Shown here: piece by piece, positions 17,053-26,029 of the stretch
Numbering within the stretch: position 1 is the stretch's first letter
Layout of the letters: each line of letters starts with the position of its first letter
From: DTCV01 sp964641155
GTDB taxonomy: Archaea; Thermoproteota; Thermoprotei_A; Sulfolobales; NBVN01
Assembly: GCA_964641155.1 (NCBI GenBank)
Contig: CAZXJO010000002.1
Location: 62,001 to 126,000, forward strand
Direction: 5' to 3'
Length of the DNA stretch: 64,000 nucleotides
The notes under the pieces: generated by a model
Databases searched by the model: none
Seen by the model: the letters and a program-made list of their open reading frames with translations, nothing else
What the model was told of the DNA's origin: nothing
Program-made: the position numbers and the translations under genes

Positions 17053-17496
17053 ATGGTTCTTGATGAGATTAAGAAAGCGCTTGAGGCGGAATCAGTTGCT
17101 GTGACTTCGTACATGCATGCATTACGTGTGTTAAGATTATATGGTGCCGATTTAAAGGATTTAGAAACCATTATTAAGAAGGTGGCCATTGACACCCTCC
17201 TGCATAAGTGGCTTATGGATGGTATGTTAAAAGCTTACGAGGAAGCTTATAACAAAGATGCTGAAATTATGAGGGATATTGAGGAGGTCAAACCCTCCGC
17301 TGCGGAAAAAGCGTTGATGGTGAAGCTACTTAAAGACCACCTAAGCATAGAGAGCGACATGATCGAACTTTACAAGGAGCTAGCTAGAAGCGTTCAATAC
17401 CCAATCCTCAGAGAACTTTCGGAGGCCCTTGCTAAAAATGAAGAGGAACATCATAGGTTAATAAGTGACTTAATAAAGAAGTACGAAGCTCAATAA
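17053..17496 (+). CDS. Ferritin-like (rubrerythrin-type) four-helix protein
   Basis: The 147-residue all-helical protein has carboxylate and histidine positions spaced as in ferritin-like diiron proteins: EAESVAVTSYMHAL in helix 1, LHKWLMDGM in helix 2, DHLSIESDM in helix 3 and NEEEHHRLI in helix 4. It lacks the rubredoxin tail of classical rubrerythrin. Iron handling or peroxide defence is plausible, but the enzyme activity is not known. A TATA-like box at 17008-17015 gives a short leader. Confidence 0.78.
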   Translation: MVLDEIKKALEAESVAVTSYMHALRVLRLYGADLKDLETIIKKVAIDTLLHKWLMDGMLKAYEEAYNKDAEIMRDIEEVKPSAAEKALMVKLLKDHLSIESDMIELYKELARSVQYPILRELSEALAKNEEEHHRLISDLIKKYEAQ

Positions 17497-17616
17497 TCAA
17501 TGAGGGGGTAAGGGACGGCGAAGGTAAAAAGCAACTCGATTTTTCTTAATAAAGACTACTTGTAGGGAAGGCGTCCTCAATGTTTCGAGAGTAATTTATA
17601 AACTTCTAAATGATAG

Positions 17617-17624
17617 TATTTAAG
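17617..17624 (+). promoter_or_regulatory. TATA-like box of the tautomerase gene
   Basis: TATTTAAG lies 20-27 nt before the ATG at 17644, the normal spacing for a leaderless archaeal transcript. This supports that ATG as the start. Confidence 0.55.
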
Positions 17625-17643
17625 TGAGTTGGTCGGTTGCGCG

Positions 17644-17847
17644 ATGCCCCTGGTACATGTGTACGTTTGGAAAGGTTTTTCAAATGAATCTAAGAAGAAG
17701 GTAATAACAGGCATTACCAAGGTATTCACCGAGTTAGGTATCCCACCACACGCTGTTGAGGTAATCATTCATGAAATTTCGAAGGAAGATTGGGGTGTGG
17801 GAGGGGAACAAGCGAGCGAGAAGTTCAAGGAAGTGCAGCCACCTTAA
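17644..17847 (+). CDS. 4-oxalocrotonate tautomerase-family protein
   Basis: Sixty-seven residues, the classic short tautomerase length. The ATG at 17644 is chosen because the mature protein must begin with the catalytic N-terminal proline (MPLVHVYVW), which an in-frame start at 17629 would bury. The HEISKEDWGVGG segment is also typical. Such enzymes interconvert enol and keto forms of oxo acids in ring-cleavage or related catabolism. The substrate is unknown and no pathway partner is adjacent. Confidence 0.88.
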   Translation: MPLVHVYVWKGFSNESKKKVITGITKVFTELGIPPHAVEVIIHEISKEDWGVGGEQASEKFKEVQPP

Positions 17848-19155
17848 GTGCGGGATCAGTTAAGGTAATTTTAAACTCCAGGTTTCTTTGAAACCCTTAC
17901 CGAAGGAGGTTATGAAACTGTTTTTGCTCGACATGGGGTTTATTTGCTGCAACAACTGATGATCGATTTTAAAGGTATCTCAGACCCACGCACTGCACGT
18001 GGAGGAGTAGGCCCGAAGGGGTACGGGCGGATTTGATAAATACCGGGTAGATGTGGTATCATCAGTCGTTCACTGCGGAAGCCCTTCCATGAAATGAGGA
18101 GAATGAAGGCAACGCTAGGCCAGAACGGATTCAAGTTATGATGAAATCAATTGATGCGAATGTACCTAGGCTGACTTAAAAGGGTGCGTTATGGAGTGCT
18201 GCCTCGAACCTCACCTCAACGGTAACTTATGGCCTCTAAGACTAGGGAACCTCTCGCTGAAGGTTTATCCAGGGCCGGGACCTCCATCCACTGTCCCCGC
18301 CACCACGAGGACAGTAGTTATGGGTATTTCAAATGTACCTACGAGGTCTGAGTTGAAGACCCTGTACTGCTTCGGCACCTAAAGCTAATCTCTATTATTC
18401 TTCTATCATTACTCGTGTAGCGGACGTTTAGATATTGTGTACACTTCAACGTAGATTATGTCGAACCCGCACTACTCGGAAGCGTCGCGGGTTTCACCGA
18501 CCCCACACCTATTAAAGGGGTGAACACCCCCTTACGTCATCACTGATAATGACAGCGTTCACATATACTCTCCAACAAGTCCGTGTAGGGGTTGTGATTT
18601 GCTGAATTACAACGGATCAGAGGTGTAGGTCCTTGAACAGCCTAAGTCAGTAGTTCCTCAAAACACATGTCATAATTACGCGTACTCAAACCTGGTCTTA
18701 ATATCAGTTCAGTAGTGGAACGCCCCTAGTTACCCTAAACTCCTCGATTTCTAACCCTGCTGTATGATGATTAAATCATGAATTAAAGACGTTACCCGAA
18801 TAGTGAAATACTTAATAGCCCTTAAATCACAGTTGATAGGGATATGATGAGACGGCTGTGGTCTTAGTATCCAGTGCTGACCCGTGTTTAAACTGACTGC
18901 GGCTGGTGTGGATGGAGCAAAACGTTATAGCCCCGGCGATTGCCCGCATAATGCAGGCTACTAAATGTTAAACATCCTTGCTAGGGAGTTAGGTGGAGTC
19001 TTGATAAGTCGTAGCTCTCATCAATCTTCCCCAAATAGATGGCTATCTTCAAATCAAGAATTTGCCATTATAACTAATGATTATTTTGGTATCATGTTGA
19101 CTTATTTATAATCTCCAAAAGTGTAAAATTTAAATTTTCCAATAAGTACCATACA
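17848..19155. other. 1.3-kb spacer without a convincing gene
   Basis: It contains repeat copy B (17908-18128) and a 63-codon frame at 18191-18382 with no recognisable motif. Inverted repeats capable of pairing occur at 18464-18470 with 18487-18493 (AACCCGC/GCGGGTT) and at about 18517-18530 (GGGGTG/CACCCC). AT-rich sequence at 19100-19140 is the promoter region of the secreted cyclase gene. The rest looks like decayed sequence. Confidence 0.55.
17908..18128 (+). repeat. Dispersed spacer repeat, copy B
   Basis: It starts GGTTATGAAACTGTTTTTG and ends ACGCTAGGCCAG. The shared core includes GGTATCTCAGACC, CGTTCACTGCGGA and CCATGAAATGAGGAG. It is full length compared with copy C, and its hairpin arms are weaker than in A and C. 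It lies just downstream of the tautomerase gene. Confidence 0.65.
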
Positions 19156-19158
19156 TTG

Positions 19159-20952
19159 ATGGTGTCTTATATGGGGAAATCAACACGTAAGTTAGTACTC
19201 TCATGTTTGATTGCATTGTTGGTTGTCGGCTCAGTATCAGGTGTTGTGTCGCTAGCCTACATCGAGAAGTTACCAACTCCAAGGGAGTGTGACCTGTTAG
19301 GCCTTAAGGTTGTGGAGTTGACTAATCCAATACAGAACGAGGTCATTAAGTGGTTCGGGATTGTCGGTGAGGTTTCGACGTTAGCCACAGTTCCTAAGGA
19401 CGGTTATTATTCGCTATTCCTTAATAATTCGGGGGAGCACGTAGGGACTCATGTGGATGCTCCGGTGCATTTCTACTATGACGGATTATTCATTAACGAG
19501 TTGCCGCTGGAGGTCCTTTACGGGGTTGCAGTGGTTGTTGATGCTAGGAAGTATGTCTCACACCCGAACGACACTATAACTATGAGTGAGTTAATGGATT
19601 GGGAGAGAAGTGTTGGGGTGGAGATTCCTAAAGGTTCCATAGTTTTGATATACACCGGTTGGGCTAATTACTGGGGCCTCTACACTAGTTGGGAGCAGTA
19701 TTGGGAGATAGCGAGGGGTTGGCCCGGCCTCTCACCTGATGCTGCCAAGTACCTGGTAAGTAAGGGTATTGTAGGGGTTGGTTTAGATACCTTAAGCGTG
19801 GACCCGGCACCTGCCGCAAACTTCCCAGCACACTACATATTGACCGAAGCGAACATATACATAATTGAGAACATAAACACCAACCTAGAAAAACTCGCTA
19901 ATAATGCTGCATTCTTGTTACTAGCCCCCATGAAAACTAAGTATGGTTCCGCTGGCCCAGGCCTTGAATTACTAGCTATTTATGACCCCAACGCAGACAT
20001 CCACCTCAATCTAATGCTCGCAAACATGGTCAAGGTGTCATTAGATCAGTCTGAGAAATACGACCTAGCATTCAATGTCGAGAACGGTATACCAGCATGG
20101 TTTACTATATGGTCAGGTTTCAAGGTTTTAGGCAGTCCTAAAGAGATGATAAGTACTTACGGCGCCTACTACGGGTTCTTAACGATGAACGAGCATGTGG
20201 GCACTCATATCGACGCGCCGGCACACTTCGCAGTTGGTGTTTGGAAGATTGATGAAGTACCTTTAAGCAGGTTCTGGGGGAGGGCTGTGATTATGGATAT
20301 GAGGACCTACATAAAGCATCCTAACTACTCAATAACCGCTGAGGATGTGAGGTCGTGGGAGGAGAAGACAGGCATTAGGATAAGCAAGGATGATATAGTT
20401 CTCGTATATACTGGATGGGCTCGTTACTGGAAAACCTACAAGACATGGGATGAGTACTGGAATGCCATGGGTAGGGGGTTCCCGGGACTATCGCCTGATG
20501 CTGCCAAATACTTAGTGAGTAAGGGGATTAAAGGTATAGCCCTGGACACCCTTAGTGTAGACCCACCGACCCAAGCCGTAGATTTCCCGGCACATAAAAT
20601 CCTAGTAAATGTCAATATATGGATTGGGGAGAACTATAACCTAGCCATACTACCGAAGAGAGACACCACAGCATTTATACTATCATTGCCGGCCATGGTC
20701 GTTAAAGAAGGTTCCGGAGCTCCTGCAAGACCTATATTAGTCTACAATTTCAACTTAGAATCCATAGTTAATCACTACAAGTATCTTAAAAATTTAGTGT
20801 ACAGTGCGAATAGTGCTAAGACCGCACCCGCAAGCACAGCAACCCCCAGCAGACCATTATTGCTCGGCGACACGGCGTTAGCACTCTCACTAGCTATGGC
20901 GTTCGCTGCAGCACTATACATCACCCTACGTGGGGGGACAAGTCCTACCTAA
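19159..20952 (+). CDS. Secreted, membrane-anchored tandem cyclase-family protein
   Basis: About 597 residues. An N-terminal hydrophobic signal segment (LVLSCLIALLVVGSVSGVVSLA) is followed by two homologous halves. Each half carries the cyclase/kynurenine-formamidase metal motif (EHVGTHVDAPVHF and EHVGTHIDAPAHF), then IVL.YTGWA..W and GFPGLSPDAAKYLVSKG or its near copy. A Thr/Ser/Pro linker and a C-terminal hydrophobic helix (ALALSLAMAFAAALYI) suggest anchoring outside the cell. Family members hydrolyse amides or lactones; this substrate is unknown. The start could be TTG 19156, ATG 19159 or ATG 19171; the AT-rich box near 19127-19135 favours 19159 or 19171. Confidence 0.88.
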   Translation: MVSYMGKSTRKLVLSCLIALLVVGSVSGVVSLAYIEKLPTPRECDLLGLKVVELTNPIQNEVIKWFGIVGEVSTLATVPKDGYYSLFLNNSGEHVGTHVDAPVHFYYDGLFINELPLEVLYGVAVVVDARKYVSHPNDTITMSELMDWERSVGVEIPKGSIVLIYTGWANYWGLYTSWEQYWEIARGWPGLSPDAAKYLVSKGIVGVGLDTLSVDPAPAANFPAHYILTEANIYIIENINTNLEKLANNAAFLLLAPMKTKYGSAGPGLELLAIYDPNADIHLNLMLANMVKVSLDQSEKYDLAFNVENGIPAWFTIWSGFKVLGSPKEMISTYGAYYGFLTMNEHVGTHIDAPAHFAVGVWKIDEVPLSRFWGRAVIMDMRTYIKHPNYSITAEDVRSWEEKTGIRISKDDIVLVYTGWARYWKTYKTWDEYWNAMGRGFPGLSPDAAKYLVSKGIKGIALDTLSVDPPTQAVDFPAHKILVNVNIWIGENYNLAILPKRDTTAFILSLPAMVVKEGSGAPARPILVYNFNLESIVNHYKYLKNLVYSANSAKTAPASTATPSRPLLLGDTALALSLAMAFAAALYITLRGGTSPT

Positions 20953-21617
20953 ACTAAACCTTCCTTTTTCGTCAGTCATAAATCTTAACACTGACTCACC
21001 ACTTCAGCCCCCAGTAAATCGTTTAGCACTCATTAGTCAATCGAAGACCACAGCATCTTCAACGTTTTGACATCATAGGTATTTCGAGATTATTACTTAG
21101 ACAGCTGCATCAAAAATTTGTTAATAGCTTCAAGGGGAGGCAGCAGGATTTCGGACGTATTGCGAAAGATGGCTCAGGGTGAGGAAGGTGGAATAGTAGC
21201 TGTTTCAATTGCCTTCAACCCCCACATCAACAGGCTTAAACTATTTTACAATAACTGTTGCAGAGATATGTCGAAAATAGAGGGCGAGGGGTCTAGGAGG
21301 CCTTGAGATTTTTTTTGGGGTCATGGAGCTGTTTCTGTGTAGCGTGAAGCTTGTTTATTACCTTGTGAAATGTGTTCTTGGAGGTACTTCAGACCTACGC
21401 CCGGTATGTGGAGACTCCACCCGTTCACTCCGAAAGCCCTCCCATGAAATGAGGAGGGAAGGGATGAAAGTCAACGCTAGACCAGCAACGATCTATAAAC
21501 ATCTTCCAACATTGATGGAGGTGGTGTGGCGATGCCGGAAACTTGGGCTCAGTGAAGCGCTACCCTCAACGGCTGAGAGGAGCTTAACTACGTAGGCCAG
21601 TACAATGGTATAGTGAG
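20953..21617. other. 665-nt spacer before tRNA-Val
   Basis: It holds repeat copy C (21319-21490). A 62-codon frame at 21118-21306 shows no motif and is not called. A T-run at 21308-21315 lies immediately before the repeat. Nothing else was recognised. Confidence 0.5.
21319..21490 (+). repeat. Dispersed spacer repeat, copy C (internally deleted)
   Basis: It carries the left block (GAGCTGTTTCTGTGTAGCGTG) and the right block (TTCACTCCGAAAGCCCTCCC to ACGCTAGACCAG). About 50 nt between them, present in A, B and D, are missing. CCCTCC (21437-21442) and GGAGGG (21453-21458) form a 6-bp hairpin with a 10-nt loop. A frame through it reads CVLGGTSDL.PVCGD, zinc-ribbon-like. Confidence 0.65.
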
Positions 21618-21698
<81 letters not shown>

Positions 21699-21976
21699 GA
21701 GTAATTAAATTATCATTTTTAAGTTTTTAGCTGTTACACAGCTCACTTCCTCGTTGGTCCGACCCCTCATGAGGGACTTCAGTCCACATGCAAATTTATG
21801 AGGCTGACGTTCATTGGTCGTATCCTTCACTCAGTGGAGGGAATCGCTGGGTTTAGGGATGTGGGTCGTCCTGGGAAGGATCGCAAGTCTTAAGCACTCG
21901 GATGCGTACCTCCTGAGGATTTAAGTTCGCGGCGACGTCCTACGGCCAAGGGTCTACGACCCCACACATAATTATT

Positions 21977-22882
21977 CTACTGACTTGGTTCTAGGAAATC
22001 CTTGATGCTTACGTGATCCTTAGATATCTCTGCCCTAACTCCCTTCAACGGGTTCACTACTTGATTTATCCTGAGCTCCACGAGTATGCTGGATAGCATG
22101 TAGGCTTCCTGAAAGTTAATATTGAACGCTTTCATCAACACTTTAACGGCCTCCTCAACAGCCTTGTATACGGCTTCGTCTAGATCATTGCCTGAAGTTA
22201 TTATTGAGTAGCTTTCCTCTGTTTCAGCTATCGGATATGTAGGCTTCCTACCTTTAATTACGTCTACCTTGACCGTCACCTCACCTTCGACCTCTATGGG
22301 GGTTATTCCTGACTCTCCATCGGATTGGACTGCATGTAAGTCACCCATAGCCAGTAAAGCTCCTTCAACGAATACTGGAAAGTATAGTCTGCAACCCCTC
22401 CGCACTATCTTCAGATCCATATTACCTCCGTGAGGTCCGCACATGACGGTAGGAACTTCACCCTCTGCTGGTGAGACACCGATAGTACCAACCATTGGTT
22501 TGATAGGTATTTTAAGATTGTTGAAGAGCACGTAACCGTCCTCGATCCTCACTATCTTGATTTTAGGTTCGAATTTCTTATCACGTAAAGCTCCCCCTCC
22601 GGGGAATACTCGGATCCAACCGCTGTTAGATATCTCAACATCAAGAATATCCACAACTAACGTATCCCCCGGCCGGGCGCCTTCAACGTATAAGGGACCT
22701 GTGGAGGGGTTCCTCTTACTTATGTCTATAGCCTCAAGCGGTATATCCTCCCTTCGAATCTGCCCACTTAAATTGTCCATAACCTCAAACACTACTACAT
22801 CGCCCGGACTTGCGTAAGCAGCAGGGATGGAGTCGCTAGAAAACCTATATGTGAACTTACTCTTAGGTATTCTAACAAGCAT
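21977..22882 (-). CDS. Acetamidase/formamidase-family protein
   Basis: The 301-residue protein has the FmdA/AmdA fold motifs: ARPGDTLVVDILDVE near residue 69, GPHGGNMD near residue 150, and GDLHAVQSDGE near residue 181. Zinc-dependent members hydrolyse formamide or short amides to ammonia and an acid in the cytosol. It is transcribed alone and divergently from the MFS transporter region. Confidence 0.9.
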   Translation of the reverse strand: MLVRIPKSKFTYRFSSDSIPAAYASPGDVVVFEVMDNLSGQIRREDIPLEAIDISKRNPSTGPLYVEGARPGDTLVVDILDVEISNSGWIRVFPGGGALRDKKFEPKIKIVRIEDGYVLFNNLKIPIKPMVGTIGVSPAEGEVPTVMCGPHGGNMDLKIVRRGCRLYFPVFVEGALLAMGDLHAVQSDGESGITPIEVEGEVTVKVDVIKGRKPTYPIAETEESYSIITSGNDLDEAVYKAVEEAVKVLMKAFNINFQEAYMLSSILVELRINQVVNPLKGVRAEISKDHVSIKDFLEPSQ

Positions 22883-23239
22883 ACTTGACCACGAGAAGAT
22901 CTTAGCCTTAAATTTAAAAACCTAGGTACTTCCATACATCGAACGCTCGACGGTCCCGTGCAAACCATGCCCCACCTGAGGCAGTTTCACATGCGCAGTC
23001 CGCTTTACCACGCCATAAACAGCCCTAGATCGCTAAGGGTTAGGGGTGGAGCCGCTGTAACGCGGGACGTGGGTAATGGTCCGAAGCCGGGGGCAGAGAA
23101 CCCTTGAGGTTGTGGGGTACTAAACCAATGAAACTATGTGACCCTTCGGGTAGGGTCGAATATAAAAATTTTTCAACGATGTACACTTAAATAATCGGAT
23201 AGCAACTGAGGCTGAAGAGTTGGGCATTGGTGGTCAGTG
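22883..23239. other. 357-nt spacer with a possible TnpB 3' remnant
   Basis: The part at about 22985-23165 is GC-richer than its surroundings. It contains GACCCT-TCGGGT-AGGGTC (about 23140-23157), a perfect 6-bp hairpin. A frame near the right end reads PLRLWGTKPMKLCDPSG, which resembles TnpB C-terminal tails in archaeal IS200/IS605 elements. Frames are broken throughout. The identification is tentative. Confidence 0.35.
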
Positions 23240-24412
23240 ATGGTTAATTGGAGGTATGTGTATGCTTTAGGTGCTGCCTTGAACACAGCTACGTGGGGGC
23301 TTTATTTCTCCTTTACTAGACGTTACTTAAGTGTTGAATTAGGAGGGGGGACTCAGACGCTTCTACTGATCTCAGGGCTTGAATGGGCTTTCACCCTATT
23401 CGCCATACTTTCAAGTAAGTTGGTGGAGAAGGTAGGCAGTAAGTACGTCGCGCTTTTAGGGATTACGGGAGTCATACCGTTCATAGTGGCGTTAAGGATC
23501 TACGACCCAAACATCTTAGCAGTAATTCTAAGCTTAGCAAGTCTTTCCTGGGCTCTTTCATGGCCTTCAATTCTACAGGCAGTATTCAGTGGTGATGACC
23601 TCACGCCTGGGAGGGCATACGGTTACTTCACAGTGGGTTCAGGTATAGGGTATAGTCTGGGCTCCATGGCTATGGGGATCTTATATGGTCTCACCGGAGC
23701 TGAAGGAGTCTTCATCACGATAGTGCTCATGTACGCCGTGACTTACCTAATTTTCTTCAAACTATACCCTGCTGAGAAGCCTCACAGGATTTACTCCAGA
23801 AATTACGGTGGAAACCGAGGAGTCATTTATGGTACGCTACCAGCCCTAATCGCGTTATCGCTCACAGTCTTTACTAGGGAAATACTGTACTCGATAGCAC
23901 CACTTAAGCTCAGTTCCGAGATCCTTAAAGTGCTTCCAGCATCTTCAGAGTTAACGGAATACACGTTATTCGGGGTTGTGTTCGGAGGTATTACTGCCTT
24001 ACTCTCGGTACCGGCCAGAATAACCGCCGGCAAACTCTCAGATAAGTATAACCCCTTAATAATATTATCAGCCACTAGCTCAGCTTACTTGATCACTTAC
24101 TGGTCGTTCGTGAGAACTGAAGGGCTGGTCCCCATAATTGTATGGCAAATCCCGCTATATCCATTCCTGGACGTGTCTATAAACGCATACATCGCCAAAC
24201 ACGTACCTAGACACGCTATGACACTAGGATTTGGAACTGCCTTAATGTTCAGCGCCGTTGGTGGGTTAATGTTGTTGCCAGTTCTAATGATGCAGAACAC
24301 AAGCCCCGAGTTCCTAGGATGCTTGGTCACAGCATCAACGACGTTAGCAGTACTCATCATAGCACTGAAATTGAGGCATATCAAGCGATCCGAGCGATTA
24401 ATTAATTCGTAA
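23240..24412 (+). CDS. Major facilitator superfamily transporter
   Basis: About 390 residues with 11-12 hydrophobic helices in two halves. An MFS-like loop after helix 2 (KLVEKVGSKYVALLG) has a counterpart in the second half (ARITAGKLSDKYNPL). The substrate is unknown. Either the GTG at 23237 or the ATG at 23240 can be the start; the ATG is used here. It is followed 69 nt later by a HAD phosphatase with its own promoter-like sequence. Confidence 0.86.
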   Translation: MVNWRYVYALGAALNTATWGLYFSFTRRYLSVELGGGTQTLLLISGLEWAFTLFAILSSKLVEKVGSKYVALLGITGVIPFIVALRIYDPNILAVILSLASLSWALSWPSILQAVFSGDDLTPGRAYGYFTVGSGIGYSLGSMAMGILYGLTGAEGVFITIVLMYAVTYLIFFKLYPAEKPHRIYSRNYGGNRGVIYGTLPALIALSLTVFTREILYSIAPLKLSSEILKVLPASSELTEYTLFGVVFGGITALLSVPARITAGKLSDKYNPLIILSATSSAYLITYWSFVRTEGLVPIIVWQIPLYPFLDVSINAYIAKHVPRHAMTLGFGTALMFSAVGGLMLLPVLMMQNTSPEFLGCLVTASTTLAVLIIALKLRHIKRSERLINS

Positions 24413-24481
24413 CTGAAAATTGCATCCCTAGGATGAGGGAGGGTAGTTGATTTTTAAGCGATTGCGTAATATCCCATGTAA

Positions 24482-25165
24482 GTGACGGTGTTAGACGTGA
24501 ACTCGCTAAAGGTCGTCGTATTCGACCTCGACGGCGTCTTAGTACCGTTTAGGAGTTCTTGGGAGTTCCTACATAGGTATTTCGGGGTCGTCGACGATAG
24601 AGCGAGGGATGAGAACGTGGAGCTCTTCTACAGAGGTCTGATATCTTATAAGGAGTGGATGCGAAGAGATCTAGCATTACTGACTTCAAGGGGATGTATT
24701 ACAAGGGAGGAAGTGATCAAAGCTTTCAAAACTGTTAAACTTCGTCGAGGAGCTAAAGAGCTAAGCGAGTACCTCGTCAGTAAGAATGTGGAGTTAGCCA
24801 TTGTGAGCGGGGGCGTTGACGTGCTGGCCCAGCTGGTTGGCGGCGAATTAAACATTAAGCGGATATATTCTAACAGGTTAGTGTTTGATGAACACGGATG
24901 CTTACAACCTTACGGGGTAGAAGTCGTAAACCCTCTGAAGAAGGATGTCGTGCTCGAAGCCCTCTCCCTAGAATTGGGCATACCCTTAAGCAGGTTTATG
25001 TACGTGGGTGATACTTTATGGGATTTATGTGCTTTTAAAAAGGTTGGCTACCCAGTAGTAATTAACTGCAATCAATGTATAGACGTTCTCAGCGAGTGGG
25101 GGAAGAACTTCATAGTTGTGGACGAACTGGATGAGTTAATGGCATTCCTTGATGACCTCATTTAA
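24482..25165 (+). CDS. HAD-superfamily phosphatase (phosphoserine phosphatase-like)
   Basis: 227 residues. Motif I is FDLDGVL near residue 14 (nucleophile and acid/base aspartates), motif II is the serine in IVSGG, the motif III lysine is in NPLKK, and motif IV is GDTLWDL. The helical cap after motif I resembles SerB. It may dephosphorylate phosphoserine or a related small phosphate ester. The GTG start follows an AT-rich TATA-like stretch (24451-24459) at leaderless spacing. It converges on the next operon with only 7 nt between stops. Confidence 0.87.
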   Translation: MTVLDVNSLKVVVFDLDGVLVPFRSSWEFLHRYFGVVDDRARDENVELFYRGLISYKEWMRRDLALLTSRGCITREEVIKAFKTVKLRRGAKELSEYLVSKNVELAIVSGGVDVLAQLVGGELNIKRIYSNRLVFDEHGCLQPYGVEVVNPLKKDVVLEALSLELGIPLSRFMYVGDTLWDLCAFKKVGYPVVINCNQCIDVLSEWGKNFIVVDELDELMAFLDDLI

Positions 25166-25172
25166 AATGAGG

Positions 25173-26018
25173 TCAACCGCCTAATAACCTACTAATGTTA
25201 TTGTTTAATAACTTTAGGTAACCGTCTATGAAAGCCCTAACAGCCTCATAGGAGCCCTTATCCCTCAACACTTCCACGAAGCTCCTACACACATCCACTT
25301 CCGGCCTGCCGAGCATTTTAACGTGTATTTCTGAGCTGCATTCTCTTAACAAATCTTCTTCAGCCTTCTTAGCTTCTAAGGGTTGGTTAGTCCAATACGC
25401 TAGTTCAGCCACGTAGGCGAGCACCACCAAACTAAGTAACGGCCTTAAATCCTCAAACGTTAGTAACGTCTTAACGAATTCGTCAATAGATCGCACCATG
25501 TTGAAGGCCAACTCCTTAACACACCTCTTCACCCCTTGTACACTCCTCAACTCTGCATTGCGGCTTAGTTCGTCTACGTAATGTTTAATGTTTATTCCAT
25601 ACGTGTTTAAGTTTTCAGAGACTATATACAGTTCTCCAATCAATTGAGGGGTTATAATCCACCTGCCGACGATGTCCTCATGGAACGACTTGACGACGCT
25701 GACTAGCGCTTGAAACGCTCTCGCGGCATTAATCAGTAAGTCCTTAATAACGGCTGAGAACCACGCGTATCGAACCCTTAGTTCCACCACTCTACCTATC
25801 TCTTTAACTAAGGGTGATGAAGGCCCCGACGTACTGATGAACACTCTTTTCGTGGGTGTTTCAACGACTAATGTGTCATCTTCTTGATACACCCTCATAA
25901 CATCTGAAACTCTTACCTCATACATTACGTCCCTATGAACGCTCTGAATTAGGATTTTACCGCTAACTAAGGATACGTCACATATGAATACTTCACCCTC
26001 TAATGTACATCTGGTCAA
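25173..26018 (-). CDS. Unrecognised protein: beta-rich N-terminal domain plus helical domain
   Basis: 281 residues from a TTG start. Residues 1-80 alternate short beta strands (GEVFICDVSLVSGKILIQSV, then TLVVETPTKRVFIST), similar in pattern to small PH-like or adaptor beta domains. The rest is helical, and cysteines are scattered without a metal motif. No signal peptide is present. It is the third gene of an operon with the membrane/coiled-coil protein upstream (11-nt gap). No family recognised. Confidence 0.7.
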   Translation of the reverse strand: MTRCTLEGEVFICDVSLVSGKILIQSVHRDVMYEVRVSDVMRVYQEDDTLVVETPTKRVFISTSGPSSPLVKEIGRVVELRVRYAWFSAVIKDLLINAARAFQALVSVVKSFHEDIVGRWIITPQLIGELYIVSENLNTYGINIKHYVDELSRNAELRSVQGVKRCVKELAFNMVRSIDEFVKTLLTFEDLRPLLSLVVLAYVAELAYWTNQPLEAKKAEEDLLRECSSEIHVKMLGRPEVDVCRSFVEVLRDKGSYEAVRAFIDGYLKLLNNNISRLLGG

Positions 26019-26029
26019 CGCCGTAGTCC

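Noticed and set aside
18191..18382. 63-codon open frame downstream of repeat copy B
   Set aside because: No recognisable domain and no clear promoter; possibly a remnant. Kept only in the spacer note.
21118..21306. 62-codon open frame before repeat copy C
   Set aside because: No motif, no clear start signals, basic and low-complexity composition; located in a spacer with decayed sequence.
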